A DNA stretch of 64,000 nucleotides from GH45 sp046704385 (GTDB lineage: Bacteria; Bacteroidota; Bacteroidia; Bacteroidales; SZUA-534): contig JBJKSB010000009.1 of assembly GCA_046704385.1 (NCBI GenBank), positions 139,504 to 203,503 of the forward strand, written 5' to 3'. Shown in pieces: positions 9,723 through 19,083 of the stretch; the first letter of the stretch is position 1, and each line of letters begins with the position of its first letter. The position numbers were made by a program, and so were the translations under genes. The notes under the pieces are model-generated. The model ran no database searches, was not told the origin of the DNA, and worked only from the letters and a program-made list of their open reading frames with translations.

Positions 9723-9746
9723 AAAAAAAGGGGCGTAAACCCCTTT
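9723..9746 (-). terminator. Terminator after the synthase-phosphorylase fusion gene
   Basis: A 7-bp stem AAAGGGG/CCCCTTT with a six-base loop; on the minus strand it continues into a run of seven T residues a few bases after the stop codon at 9753. Confidence 0.85.
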
Positions 9747-9752
9747 AAATAT

Positions 9753-12700
9753 CTATACCCAGCGCAAATAGGCAAAATCCTGTCGGTGTGGTAATTCTTT
9801 ATTTTTTGGATAAACTCTTAATCCATAATCATAAGTCCCCGGGCGTTTTAGTTCGAATTCGATATCAAAAAATGCAAGAGTATCAACTTTTTTAGCAAGC
9901 TTAAGCTCCATAATGTCAATTATTTTTTGTCCGTTTTGTAATGAGAAAACCAATTCTACTCCAACATCGTTGTCGTTTAAATCTTTGATATCTAATACAA
10001 CTTCGCCATAATATATTTCACCCATTTTGAAGGTGGCTTTCATAGTATTCGGAAAATCAACAGAAACTACTTCAATGGAGTCCCATTTCTCACGTAATTT
10101 GCTTTTCCATTTTGCCAGTTCCACCGCCAGTTCAAAGTTGTTTTTATTTAGCCTGTCTGACCGTTTGTGCAATTTTAGATAATATTTATTGATATAATCG
10201 TCGAGCATCCGCTTGGTGGTAAAATGGGGAGCAATAGCAGCTATTGACTTTTTAATGTATTGTATCCACTCAGTTGGAATGTTTTTTTCGTTACGATCAT
10301 AATAAAGCGGGACAATTTCATTTTCAAGGGTACTATAAATTGAGGCAGCATCAAGTTCATTTTGAAATTCCTGGTTTTCATAAGTCCGTTTTTCGGGCAG
10401 TGCCCACCCGGCTTTTTCTTTGTATCCTTCAACCCACCATCCGTCGAGTACACTAAAATTAAGCACCCCGTTCATTTCAGCCTTTTGTCCGCTTGTGCCG
10501 CTAGCCTCTAATGGCCGGGTTGGGTTGTTCAGCCAAATGTCGACACCACGTACCAAACGTTTGGCCAGTTCCATGTCGTAGTTTTCAAGGAATAGGATTT
10601 TGCCAATAAACTCAGGACGACGTGATATTTCTATAATCTGTTTTATCAAATCCTGTCCGGCTTTGTCGTTTGGATGCGCTTTACCAGCAAACAGGAATTG
10701 AACCGGACGGTCTTTTTTGTTTAAAATCCTGGCCAACCTGTCGATATCGCTGAATATAAGGTGTGCTCTTTTATAAGTAGCAAACCGCCTTGCAAATCCG
10801 ATAGTTAAGGTGTTTTCATTTATCGAGTTCAATACATCAACAATCATTTTAGGATTTTCATGACGGCGTACGAAACTTTCCTCGTACCTGGCCTTTACGT
10901 AATCGATAAGTTTTTTACGCATCTGATTACGAATTTCCCATATTTTTTCGTCTTTAACGTCGTATATTCTTTCCCAGTAATTTTGATCCGATAAATTATC
11001 GAGAAAATCATCTCCGAATTCGCTTTCATATAATTGGCGCCAGGCTTTGGCGGTCCATGTGGGATAATGAACGCCGTTGGTCACATAATCAATATAAAGT
11101 TCTTGCGATGAATAGCCTTTCCACATGTACTGGAACATATCTTTTGAAACCTCCCCGTGCAATCGGCTCACACCATTCATTTCCTGCGAGGTTTTGGCTG
11201 CCAACACACTCATCGAGAATTTCATGCCTTGCTGATTTTCAATACCACGTCCTAAATTGAGGAATGTTTCCCAATCGATTTTTAATCGGTCGGGCATGTT
11301 TCGCAAATAGGTACGGATTAAATCTTCCTCAAATGAATCGTGTCCGGCTGGTACCGGTGTATGTGTGGTAAACAGTGATGATGCTCTGACAACTTCAAGG
11401 GCTTCATCAAATGTTAAATTGTCGTGTTGTACCAGGTTTATCAGGCGTTCCACGTTTATCATGGCCGCATGTCCTTCGTTACAGTGATAAACTTCCGGAT
11501 TTAATCCCAGTTCTTTCAATGCCCTGATTCCACCAATGCCCAAAAGCATTTCCTGTTTTAAACGGTTTTCCCAGTCACCGCCATATAATTGGTGTGAAAT
11601 AGTACGATCCTCCGACGAGTTTTCCAGGAAATCCGTATCCAGCAAATAAAGTGGGATTCGGCCTACCATTACCTTCCATAATTTTGCTTTTACCAACCTT
11701 CCGGGTAAATTCAACGAAATTGTAACGGGTTGCTTTAAATCATCAAATACAGGTTTAATAGGTAACTCGGAGAACTTTTGAGGATCGAACGATGCTTGTT
11801 GCTCGCCTGAAACGGAGAGATGTTGGGTAAAGTAACCGAATTTGTAAAGAAAACCGACTGCAACCATTGGCATGCGACAGTCGCTGGCTTCCTTCAAATA
11901 ATCACCGGCTAATATTCCTAAACCTCCCGAGTAGATTTTCAGGTTATCGGTAAGCCCGTATTCCATGCTGAAATAGCCTATTTGTGGCATTTTCTCTTTG
12001 TTTGGAGCTTCCATATACGACCTGAATTTCTGATATATGGTTTCAAGTTTCCTGATGAACTTTTTGTCCTTTTTAAGTTCCTCGAACCGGTCGACCGATA
12101 CAATTTTTAATAAGGATATCGGATTTTTTTGAACCTTGGCCCAGAGTTCAGGCGATATGGATTCAAATAATTCTATAGCATCATAATTCCAGCACCACCA
12201 AAGGTTCATCGAAAGCTCTTCCAAAGCTTTTAATTGTTCCGGCAGGTTGGAGTGTATTATCATTTTTTTCCAAATAGGTTCATTGCTTATCTGTCTGATT
12301 TCCATATGCTTATATGTTGATTTTGAAATAAACTTGTCTTTTTCTCGTAATTCAGCAGTGTCCAGTGCTTTGTCATAGGCTTTAAGGTAATACGGGGCAA
12401 AATGTTCCCATACGGTTTCTTCAGCCAGTTTTTGTGCATTTTGTTTTATCGATTGCCTGGCATTGTTATCAGCTTTGCTAATCTGTATTACTATCTCTTC
12501 AATTTCAGATACTACCTCCCAATAATTGTCTTCGGTACGGGTAATTACTCCCAGCCCTTGTAATATATTTTCAGATTTTGACTTCATCCATTGTCCAAAA
12601 CCCGAATAGCTGGTGGTAATAGTGGGTACACCAACTGCCATGCTTTCCATGGGTGTATAACCCCAGGGTTCATAATACGAAGGGAAGGCAGTGAGATCGA

Positions 12701-13964
12701 ATCCACTTAATAAATCGTAGTATGAAATATTGAAAATGCCATCATCACTATTCAGATAAACCGGGGCAAAAATCACTTTTACTTTGTTTTCGTTGCCGTT
12801 TAACAGTTTTAGCTGAGTACATTTTTCAATAACCGGATCATAGGAGTTTGGGTTTAAACTATGCGTAGTAATGGGATGGTCAGACGTTTTAAAAGTGCCT
12901 GATTCAAGATTTTCCAACAATACTTTTTCGGGACCATACTGCTCGTTTGGAACCAGTATAAAACCGACAACATTATGGCTAAGTTTTTTATTGTTGTTGA
13001 GTTTACCTAAAGTATCAAGAAATATATCAATTCCCTTGTTTTTGAACTCGTATCTTCCACTGGTGGCTACAAAAACAGTAGAATCATCGCAATCTAACCC
13101 AGTAAGTGCTTTAGTAACCTGTTTTAATTTTTCTCTTGATTTTTGCCTTTTTTCATCAGTTATTTTATCAAGATGTTCAAGAGCAAATCCGTTAGGGGTG
13201 ATGAAATCAGGTTTATTGTTGAGAAGGTACTCACATTCAAAACTTGTAACATTACTAACTGTAGTGAAGATTCCCGAATATTTTGATGCCATTTTTTCAA
13301 CGGAATGCTTTGATATCACCCCGAGTTCTTTCGCTTTTTGATCGGGTTCAAAACTTCCAATGCTTTTGTACAGAGCTATCCCGTTTCCGGCCAGCGATCT
13401 GCCCAGAACAGTTGCATGCGTTGTAAAAACCGTACTTATATAAGGTGCATGCTGTTCCAGAAATAAAACACCGGTTCCGGTCATCCATTCATGGAATTGT
13501 GCCACTACATCGCGTCCAGTTAAATAATAGTCGGTAAAACATTTAATTACTTTGCCCACTGCATAACCAAACAGTGCCGATTCAATATAATCCCATTGTC
13601 CCGACAGAGAATCTACTTCAAAAGTTTCCCACAACCCTGTGAAAATTTCATCCTTTTTTGCGATTGAAGGAGTAAAATCAATCAGTAAAACTTTTGGATT
13701 GTGAATTATATTCCAATGTCCTGCTCTGACGCGGACACCATCGCATAGGGCTTCGTGACGCCATTCAATGAAAAGGTTTTTATCTTCAATAAATTCAGGA
13801 TGATGTTTTTCATCTCTTAAAAGGTCAGGCCCGATAAACAATATATCATCGCCAAATTCCTTATATATGGTAGGTAATTTTGAAGTAATTACCGTATGAA
13901 TGCCTCCGACTTTGTTACAAACTTCCCAACTGGTTTCAAACAGAAACCTTCCTTTATTTGCCAT
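9753..13964 (-). CDS. Fused glycogen synthase (GT3-like) and alpha-glucan phosphorylase (GT35)
   Basis: A 1403-residue fusion with both ends of glycogen metabolism in one chain. Residues about 1-555 resemble eukaryote-like GT3 glycogen synthase (start FLFETSWEVCNKVGGIHTV; acceptor-side QFHEWMTGTG; YYEPWGYTPMESMAVGVP near 430-446). Residues about 570-690 are the DUF3417-like region (LEELSMNLWWCWNYDA) that precedes alpha-glucan phosphorylases. Residues about 690-1320 are the phosphorylase: YHCNEGHAA, TTHTPVPAGHD, FARRFATYKRA and GTSGQKAEMNG, where Lys1161 is the expected pyridoxal-phosphate lysine. A beta-rich tail of about 100 residues follows. The frame is continuous with no sign of error at the junction. 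In many Bacteroidota the two enzymes are separate genes. Confidence 0.9.
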   Translation of the reverse strand: MANKGRFLFETSWEVCNKVGGIHTVITSKLPTIYKEFGDDILFIGPDLLRDEKHHPEFIEDKNLFIEWRHEALCDGVRVRAGHWNIIHNPKVLLIDFTPSIAKKDEIFTGLWETFEVDSLSGQWDYIESALFGYAVGKVIKCFTDYYLTGRDVVAQFHEWMTGTGVLFLEQHAPYISTVFTTHATVLGRSLAGNGIALYKSIGSFEPDQKAKELGVISKHSVEKMASKYSGIFTTVSNVTSFECEYLLNNKPDFITPNGFALEHLDKITDEKRQKSREKLKQVTKALTGLDCDDSTVFVATSGRYEFKNKGIDIFLDTLGKLNNNKKLSHNVVGFILVPNEQYGPEKVLLENLESGTFKTSDHPITTHSLNPNSYDPVIEKCTQLKLLNGNENKVKVIFAPVYLNSDDGIFNISYYDLLSGFDLTAFPSYYEPWGYTPMESMAVGVPTITTSYSGFGQWMKSKSENILQGLGVITRTEDNYWEVVSEIEEIVIQISKADNNARQSIKQNAQKLAEETVWEHFAPYYLKAYDKALDTAELREKDKFISKSTYKHMEIRQISNEPIWKKMIIHSNLPEQLKALEELSMNLWWCWNYDAIELFESISPELWAKVQKNPISLLKIVSVDRFEELKKDKKFIRKLETIYQKFRSYMEAPNKEKMPQIGYFSMEYGLTDNLKIYSGGLGILAGDYLKEASDCRMPMVAVGFLYKFGYFTQHLSVSGEQQASFDPQKFSELPIKPVFDDLKQPVTISLNLPGRLVKAKLWKVMVGRIPLYLLDTDFLENSSEDRTISHQLYGGDWENRLKQEMLLGIGGIRALKELGLNPEVYHCNEGHAAMINVERLINLVQHDNLTFDEALEVVRASSLFTTHTPVPAGHDSFEEDLIRTYLRNMPDRLKIDWETFLNLGRGIENQQGMKFSMSVLAAKTSQEMNGVSRLHGEVSKDMFQYMWKGYSSQELYIDYVTNGVHYPTWTAKAWRQLYESEFGDDFLDNLSDQNYWERIYDVKDEKIWEIRNQMRKKLIDYVKARYEESFVRRHENPKMIVDVLNSINENTLTIGFARRFATYKRAHLIFSDIDRLARILNKKDRPVQFLFAGKAHPNDKAGQDLIKQIIEISRRPEFIGKILFLENYDMELAKRLVRGVDIWLNNPTRPLEASGTSGQKAEMNGVLNFSVLDGWWVEGYKEKAGWALPEKRTYENQEFQNELDAASIYSTLENEIVPLYYDRNEKNIPTEWIQYIKKSIAAIAPHFTTKRMLDDYINKYYLKLHKRSDRLNKNNFELAVELAKWKSKLREKWDSIEVVSVDFPNTMKATFKMGEIYYGEVVLDIKDLNDNDVGVELVFSLQNGQKIIDIMELKLAKKVDTLAFFDIEFELKRPGTYDYGLRVYPKNKELPHRQDFAYLRWV

Positions 13965-14142
13965 CTCTTTCTGGTTTTATATATACAAAGTAAAACAATT
14001 AATTGCTTGGTATTGCATGTTTTTCATAAACTTAAGACTCTTTCGGGCCAATTATTAGCTAGTATTTCATATTTATTGTTGATTTAAAACGTTTGAGTTG
14101 AATTCAAAAAAAAAATAATAAAACGGCCTTTTTAGTTCATAA

Positions 14143-15435
14143 CTATTTTTTTTTTCGTTTAAGTTTTTCTTTTAACTGATTTATTTCTTCCTGCTGTTCC
14201 ATTATTATTTGGTTCAGTTTTTTTATTTCATAATTATCTGTGCTATCCGGAACCAGTTTTTTAAGTCGCAGCTCAAAATCGCTTAGCACATTCATATAAT
14301 TTATAAAAGCATCATAAGGATCCTTATATGGATTGAAATAGGCATGGACCTCACCATCGGAAAACCACTTGGTGCTCATGTAGTAAAAATGGTCACTTGC
14401 CTGCAGGTATTGCCAATCCTGTATTAATTCCGGATCATCAATTTGATCAACTTTTCCGCTTAGGTCGTAGAGTTTACTGAACGCCTCGTTTTGCAGGTCG
14501 TTTCCAAGCCAGGCTGAAAGATCACGTTCTTCGTCGGCCCAGGAAATTGGGTAGGGGACGTGTGCAACAGCCACAGGTTGAAGCTGGTTAATAATATTCG
14601 ATGGTGTATCAAACCTGAAATCAGACTTTGATAGAATGGTTTCAGGTAAATTTTCCATAAACCGGAATATACCGGTATCAGCCCATTGATGCTCTCCAAA
14701 TGTTTCGTAATCCATGAACAGGTTAATTATCTCTTCTTTTTCATTTAAACTACTGATCCATTTTGAGAATTTTTCTGAAGTGAGAGGGTATTCCGACCAA
14801 CTTCGGTTCGAAAACCGGAAAGCAATATCATCACTCAGTTTAAAGTTTTTAAGTAGTAATTTTAGTTTTGGTTGTAAGGCATTATAATACAGATAATTAG
14901 GTGATTTCCAACCCAGTACGTGTTTTGCCCCTTCAGTCAGCATACCTTGAAAACCGAGGTTATATATTTCTTCACCTATCTGGTCAGAATAAATTAATTC
15001 AGTGTTTCTGAATACATTCGGTCTTTGATGGAATAACTCATCAATACGGTCAACATGTTCCTTTATTTGTTTACGAAACAGGGTAAAATCTTTTTGTGAA
15101 ACAAGGCTATGGCTATAGGTTTCGGCCAAAAATTCAACATTGCCGGTAGCCGCAAGCTCCTGAAAACTTTCGATGATTTCAGGTGCATATAATTCAAATT
15201 GGTCTAAGGCAACGCCCGAAATGGAATAGGATATTTTGAACCGATCACCATATTTTTTAATGAGTTTTAGCATCAGATTATTTGTGGGTAAATAACATTT
15301 TTGGGTGACTTTTTGCAGGATTGATTCATTCAGGTAATCATCATAGTAATAATGATCACTGCCTATATCAAAGAATGAATAGTTGCGTAGCCGAAAGGGC
15401 TGATGGATTTGAAAATAGAGGCAGATATACTTCAT
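14143..15435 (-). CDS. GH57 glycoside hydrolase (alpha-amylase/glucanotransferase-like)
   Basis: A 430-residue GH57-type enzyme. The N-terminal FQIHQPFRLR (His11-Gln-Pro) is the first GH57 motif, and FRNTELIYSD contains the likely catalytic Glu146; FMDYETFGEHQW is another conserved segment. The last 35 residues form a Lys/Glu-rich coiled coil (MEQQEEINQLKEKLKRKKK). There is no signal peptide, so it works in the cytoplasm, presumably hydrolysing or transferring alpha-1,4-glucan. Its ATG is 4 bases after the stop of the GT4 gene, so the pair is translationally linked. Exact specificity is not deducible. Confidence 0.87.
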   Translation of the reverse strand: MKYICLYFQIHQPFRLRNYSFFDIGSDHYYYDDYLNESILQKVTQKCYLPTNNLMLKLIKKYGDRFKISYSISGVALDQFELYAPEIIESFQELAATGNVEFLAETYSHSLVSQKDFTLFRKQIKEHVDRIDELFHQRPNVFRNTELIYSDQIGEEIYNLGFQGMLTEGAKHVLGWKSPNYLYYNALQPKLKLLLKNFKLSDDIAFRFSNRSWSEYPLTSEKFSKWISSLNEKEEIINLFMDYETFGEHQWADTGIFRFMENLPETILSKSDFRFDTPSNIINQLQPVAVAHVPYPISWADEERDLSAWLGNDLQNEAFSKLYDLSGKVDQIDDPELIQDWQYLQASDHFYYMSTKWFSDGEVHAYFNPYKDPYDAFINYMNVLSDFELRLKKLVPDSTDNYEIKKLNQIIMEQQEEINQLKEKLKRKKK

Positions 15436-15439
15436 AAGT

Positions 15440-16738
15440 TCAGGGTTCTTTATTGGCCAGTGCTTTTTGATAAATGGAATATACTTTTTTTGCCGATTCT
15501 TCCCACCTTAAACTATTGGCTTCCTGGCGGCCGTTACGCTTAATGGTTTTAGTAAGGGCCGGATAATTTAAAATAGAATAAATAGCATTCGCCATTTTAT
15601 CTATATCCCAAAAATCGACTTTTATGGCATGTTTTAAAATTTCGCTAACTCCCGATTGTTTTGAAATAATGACCGGTACACCTGATTGCATAGCCTCAAG
15701 AGGTGAAATTCCGAATGGCTCGGAGACCGATGGCATAATGTACAAATCGCTATGCGAGAACATTTTAAAAACTTCGCTGCCCTTTAAAAATCCTGTAAAA
15801 TGAAATTTATCGGTGATGCCCAGTTTTGCAGCCCGTATTATCATTTTCTGCATCATATCACCGCTTCCGGCCATAACAAATCTAACGTTATCCATTTTCT
15901 TAATCACTTTATTCGCAGCTTCAATAAAATATTCAGGCCCTTTTTGTGTGGTTATCCGACCTAAAAACGTAACTATTTTTTCATCCGATTTTTTTTCTCC
16001 TGTTGCATCTTCAAAAACAGAAGGTTCCACTGCATTATAAACTGTCGTAATTTTATTTTCGTTAATGCCATAGTTTTTAATAACAATATTGCGGGTAAAA
16101 TTACTTACGGCAACAATTTCGTTGGCCTCGTCGAAACCTTGTTTTTCAATTCGGTAAACGTCGGGGTTTACGCTTCCCCCGCTACGGTCGAAATCGGTGG
16201 CATGAACATGAACCACCAAGGGTTTTCCTGATACTTTTTTTGCCGCAATGCCTGCCGGATAGGTCAGCCAGTCGTGGGCGTGTATAATATCGAAAGGATA
16301 AAGTTTCGCAATCTGCGAAGCGATCAGGGAATAATTATATATTTCGGAAAATAAGTTGTATCCGTATTGTCCTGTAAAATTTATAAATCCTTCAAGGGTG
16401 GTTTCAACAAAATGATTCTTTCCTTTCAGATTTTTTCGTGTTAATTCATAAAATTCATCTGGCGAGGAATAGGGAATAAGGTTGGATTTAACCTCGATAT
16501 ATTCAAAATTTTCGTTAAAATCAAATTCATGTTCGTGTTGGTTAATGTTCATGGGTATCTCGTCCGCCGCAACCAGTTGAATTGCTTGTTGATCTTCATC
16601 ACCATAAGTTTTGGGGACGACGAAGGTGACATCAAGATTTTCAATTACTGACAGGCCTTTAGTAAGCCCGTAACATGCAGTTCCCAATCCTCCGGAAATA
16701 TGGGGGGGAAATTCCCAACCGAACATTAATACTTTCAT
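15440..16738 (-). CDS. GT4 family glycosyltransferase (glycogen synthase-like)
   Basis: A 432-residue GT-B glycosyltransferase. The N-terminal MFGWEFPPHISGGLGTACYG contains the glycine-rich donor loop typical of nucleotide-sugar glucosyltransferases. The C-terminal half has FLGRITTQKGPEYFIEAA and SEPFGISPLEAMQSGVP, the E-x7-E motif of GT4. It sits between a debranching enzyme and GH57 on the same strand, a combination that suggests a role in alpha-glucan or maltodextrin synthesis rather than envelope polysaccharide. Donor and acceptor sugars are unknown. Confidence 0.85.
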   Translation of the reverse strand: MKVLMFGWEFPPHISGGLGTACYGLTKGLSVIENLDVTFVVPKTYGDEDQQAIQLVAADEIPMNINQHEHEFDFNENFEYIEVKSNLIPYSSPDEFYELTRKNLKGKNHFVETTLEGFINFTGQYGYNLFSEIYNYSLIASQIAKLYPFDIIHAHDWLTYPAGIAAKKVSGKPLVVHVHATDFDRSGGSVNPDVYRIEKQGFDEANEIVAVSNFTRNIVIKNYGINENKITTVYNAVEPSVFEDATGEKKSDEKIVTFLGRITTQKGPEYFIEAANKVIKKMDNVRFVMAGSGDMMQKMIIRAAKLGITDKFHFTGFLKGSEVFKMFSHSDLYIMPSVSEPFGISPLEAMQSGVPVIISKQSGVSEILKHAIKVDFWDIDKMANAIYSILNYPALTKTIKRNGRQEANSLRWEESAKKVYSIYQKALANKEP

Positions 16739-16860
16739 TTTTTATGGGTTTTTTAAATGCTGGTCATTTCTTAAAGAAAAATAGCAAAAATTATTCAAAA
16801 ATCAATTCAGTTTTTTGCTCCCAGTTGGTACTTTTTTATAACAATTAAGTTAAATAAAAG

Positions 16861-18843
16861 TTATTTTAAATCATCAATAATATGCTTTAACCGGATCAAT
16901 TCACCTGTGTTTTTTGCAAATGAGATAGCCCCTTTTGCTTTTTGGGGCGGATTTCCATGATATAATTCAGATATAGAACAAATGCCGTTAATCTGTAACT
17001 CCTCTTCAAAATTCATTAAGTATTTTATGGCTTCGCGGCCCACAATTTCGGGCTGAACTTTTAGCCATGCTTCAAAATAAGGTGTCAGTAACCAGGGCCA
17101 GGCACTTCCATTGAATGCGGAATTCTCACGCGAAAATGGATCACCTTTATAAATGGGTATATAATTTACATCGCTGGGCGAAAGACTTCTGATTCCGAAA
17201 GGAGTTAACAACTCGGATCGGATTTTTTCCAGAACGATTTTTATTTGGTGTTTATTTAAAACTACATAGGGCAATGAGCAGGCAAAAAGCTGGTTGGGCC
17301 GGAATTGACTGTTTATAGCATCACTTGTAACATAATCATTCAGGTACTCGGTGGTATCGTTCCAGAATGTTGAAATAAAGGAGGTATTTATCTTACCCAG
17401 GGTTGATTCCACAAGTTGTATCAACGATTTATTTTTTAATTCTGATTTAAATTCAAGAATATAATTCAGTGCATTAAACCAAAGAGCATTGGCTTCAACC
17501 AAAAATCCCTTACGTTCAACTAATAATTTATCGTTAAACCAGGCAGTCATCCATGAATTTGGGAGAGTGCTTTGGTGACTATAAAGGAGTCCGTTTTTGT
17601 CTACTTCAAACCATTTTTTTTCGTTGAAATATCCCAGGATAATATTAAAAATGGTAGAGCCGAAAAGTTTCCATATTTTCTTTTTCCCGTAACGTATCCC
17701 GAATTGCTGTACTGCCCGGATAAACCATAGAGGGATATCAAGCGGGTATAATGAATTATTATGCCCGGGTATTTCTTTTAACAGATGATGCTCGAAACGG
17801 TTCGTGTAGGTTTTTAGTGCCAACTTAAAAGCATTTTCATCATTAAACGGAAGGGTAAGTCCGGGTAAAGCAATTAATGCATCACGCGAACGGACTGGTA
17901 ACCAAGGGAATCCGGCAATAATATCGATGGCTTCGTTGGAATAAATAAAAAACTGTTGAACGGAATTTGTAAGGCATGAATCGAAATCAACACGGGGGAT
18001 TCTTATTTTTATTTCAGTATTAAACTTCCTGACCAACAGATCAGGATTGGTTTCACTTAAGGAAGTGCTGAAAATTATCGTTTCGCCTTGTTTTACCGGT
18101 ATTTCAAAGTAACCGGGTACAAATAAATCTTCTTTATAATCATAACCTCGTTTCTGATCTTCAATATATTCAATATTATAGTACCAATCGGGGGCAGGGA
18201 TAAAATCGTTTGGTTTATTAAATTGCATAAATAATTGCGGGTAAACTTCATAAAGTTTTGAAGCTATACCATTGCTCACTGAAGTAAATTTGGTATTAAC
18301 ATCCAAATTTGCTTTGCTTAGCGCATGAATATTTCGAAAAGCTAAAAAAGGTTTGAATCTGATCCGTGTTTCACCTTTTGCTTCAAGAAGTGTATATTTT
18401 ATAAGCAATTGATTTTCATCATGAACCAATATTTTTTCTTTTGAGAGAACCACACCGCCAACCCTGTATTCTAGTCGTGGAATTGGATTGCTCGAAAAAT
18501 CTCTGATGTATTTATGCCCTTTGGGTTCATAATTATCGCCGGCATATTTATGCAAACCCAGGTTAAATGCGCTGTCGTATTGTATAATGGTTTCGTCAAC
18601 TCCTGAAAGCAATACATGCCTTCCTCCGTCAACCTGGGGAAGCTGACATATCAACAGACCATGATATTTGCGGGTATTACAATCAATAATAGTTGTGCAA
18701 CCATAGGCTCCTGACCGGTTGGTTCTGATTACCTCCCTTTTTAAAGCATATTCAAGATTTATAAGTTTAGTCTTATCAATATTTAAATAGGCCACGGTTG
18801 TATCATTAATGATATCAAAGTTATAAAAATCAACCCAATTCAT
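16861..18843 (-). CDS. Glycogen debranching enzyme (amylo-alpha-1,6-glucosidase type)
   Basis: A 660-residue protein with an N-terminal debranching domain (REVIRTNRSGAYGCTTIIDC, TRKYHGLL) and a C-terminal (alpha/alpha)6 glucosidase domain beginning at AGFPWLPVRSRDALIALPGL. That second segment is the conserved core of bacterial amylo-1,6-glucosidases, although the usual aromatic-Gly-x-Trp element is replaced by WLPVRS. It also contains SAFNGSAWPWLLTPYFEAWL near the end. It releases alpha-1,6-linked branch glucose from glycogen, in step with the phosphorylase fusion encoded downstream. It heads the minus-strand glucan group; 122 bases separate it from the GT4 gene. Confidence 0.88.
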   Translation of the reverse strand: MNWVDFYNFDIINDTTVAYLNIDKTKLINLEYALKREVIRTNRSGAYGCTTIIDCNTRKYHGLLICQLPQVDGGRHVLLSGVDETIIQYDSAFNLGLHKYAGDNYEPKGHKYIRDFSSNPIPRLEYRVGGVVLSKEKILVHDENQLLIKYTLLEAKGETRIRFKPFLAFRNIHALSKANLDVNTKFTSVSNGIASKLYEVYPQLFMQFNKPNDFIPAPDWYYNIEYIEDQKRGYDYKEDLFVPGYFEIPVKQGETIIFSTSLSETNPDLLVRKFNTEIKIRIPRVDFDSCLTNSVQQFFIYSNEAIDIIAGFPWLPVRSRDALIALPGLTLPFNDENAFKLALKTYTNRFEHHLLKEIPGHNNSLYPLDIPLWFIRAVQQFGIRYGKKKIWKLFGSTIFNIILGYFNEKKWFEVDKNGLLYSHQSTLPNSWMTAWFNDKLLVERKGFLVEANALWFNALNYILEFKSELKNKSLIQLVESTLGKINTSFISTFWNDTTEYLNDYVTSDAINSQFRPNQLFACSLPYVVLNKHQIKIVLEKIRSELLTPFGIRSLSPSDVNYIPIYKGDPFSRENSAFNGSAWPWLLTPYFEAWLKVQPEIVGREAIKYLMNFEEELQINGICSISELYHGNPPQKAKGAISFAKNTGELIRLKHIIDDLK

Positions 18844-19083
18844 GTCAATCAGTTTGGTATATTTAATGAATTTAAAGTAAGTTTTTTATTTATTTTTGTT
18901 TTAGAAATCCAGGCAAAAATTCAACTAAAAACACCCCATAATTAATAAACATTAGGGGTTTGAAGGGTATGAAATTTGAGACCTTTTATTTGTTTAAAAT
19001 CCTCAAAGGTTTGCATAAAATGCTGAATTTAAATTGCTATCTTGTACACTTATCAATATATTATTAATATAAAAAAACGATAT

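Noticed and set aside
19010..19044. Promoter TTTG...TATCTTG for pepD
   Set aside because: The spacer is 24 bases and the -7 element lacks one T of TAnnTTTG, so it does not meet the consensus used for other calls.
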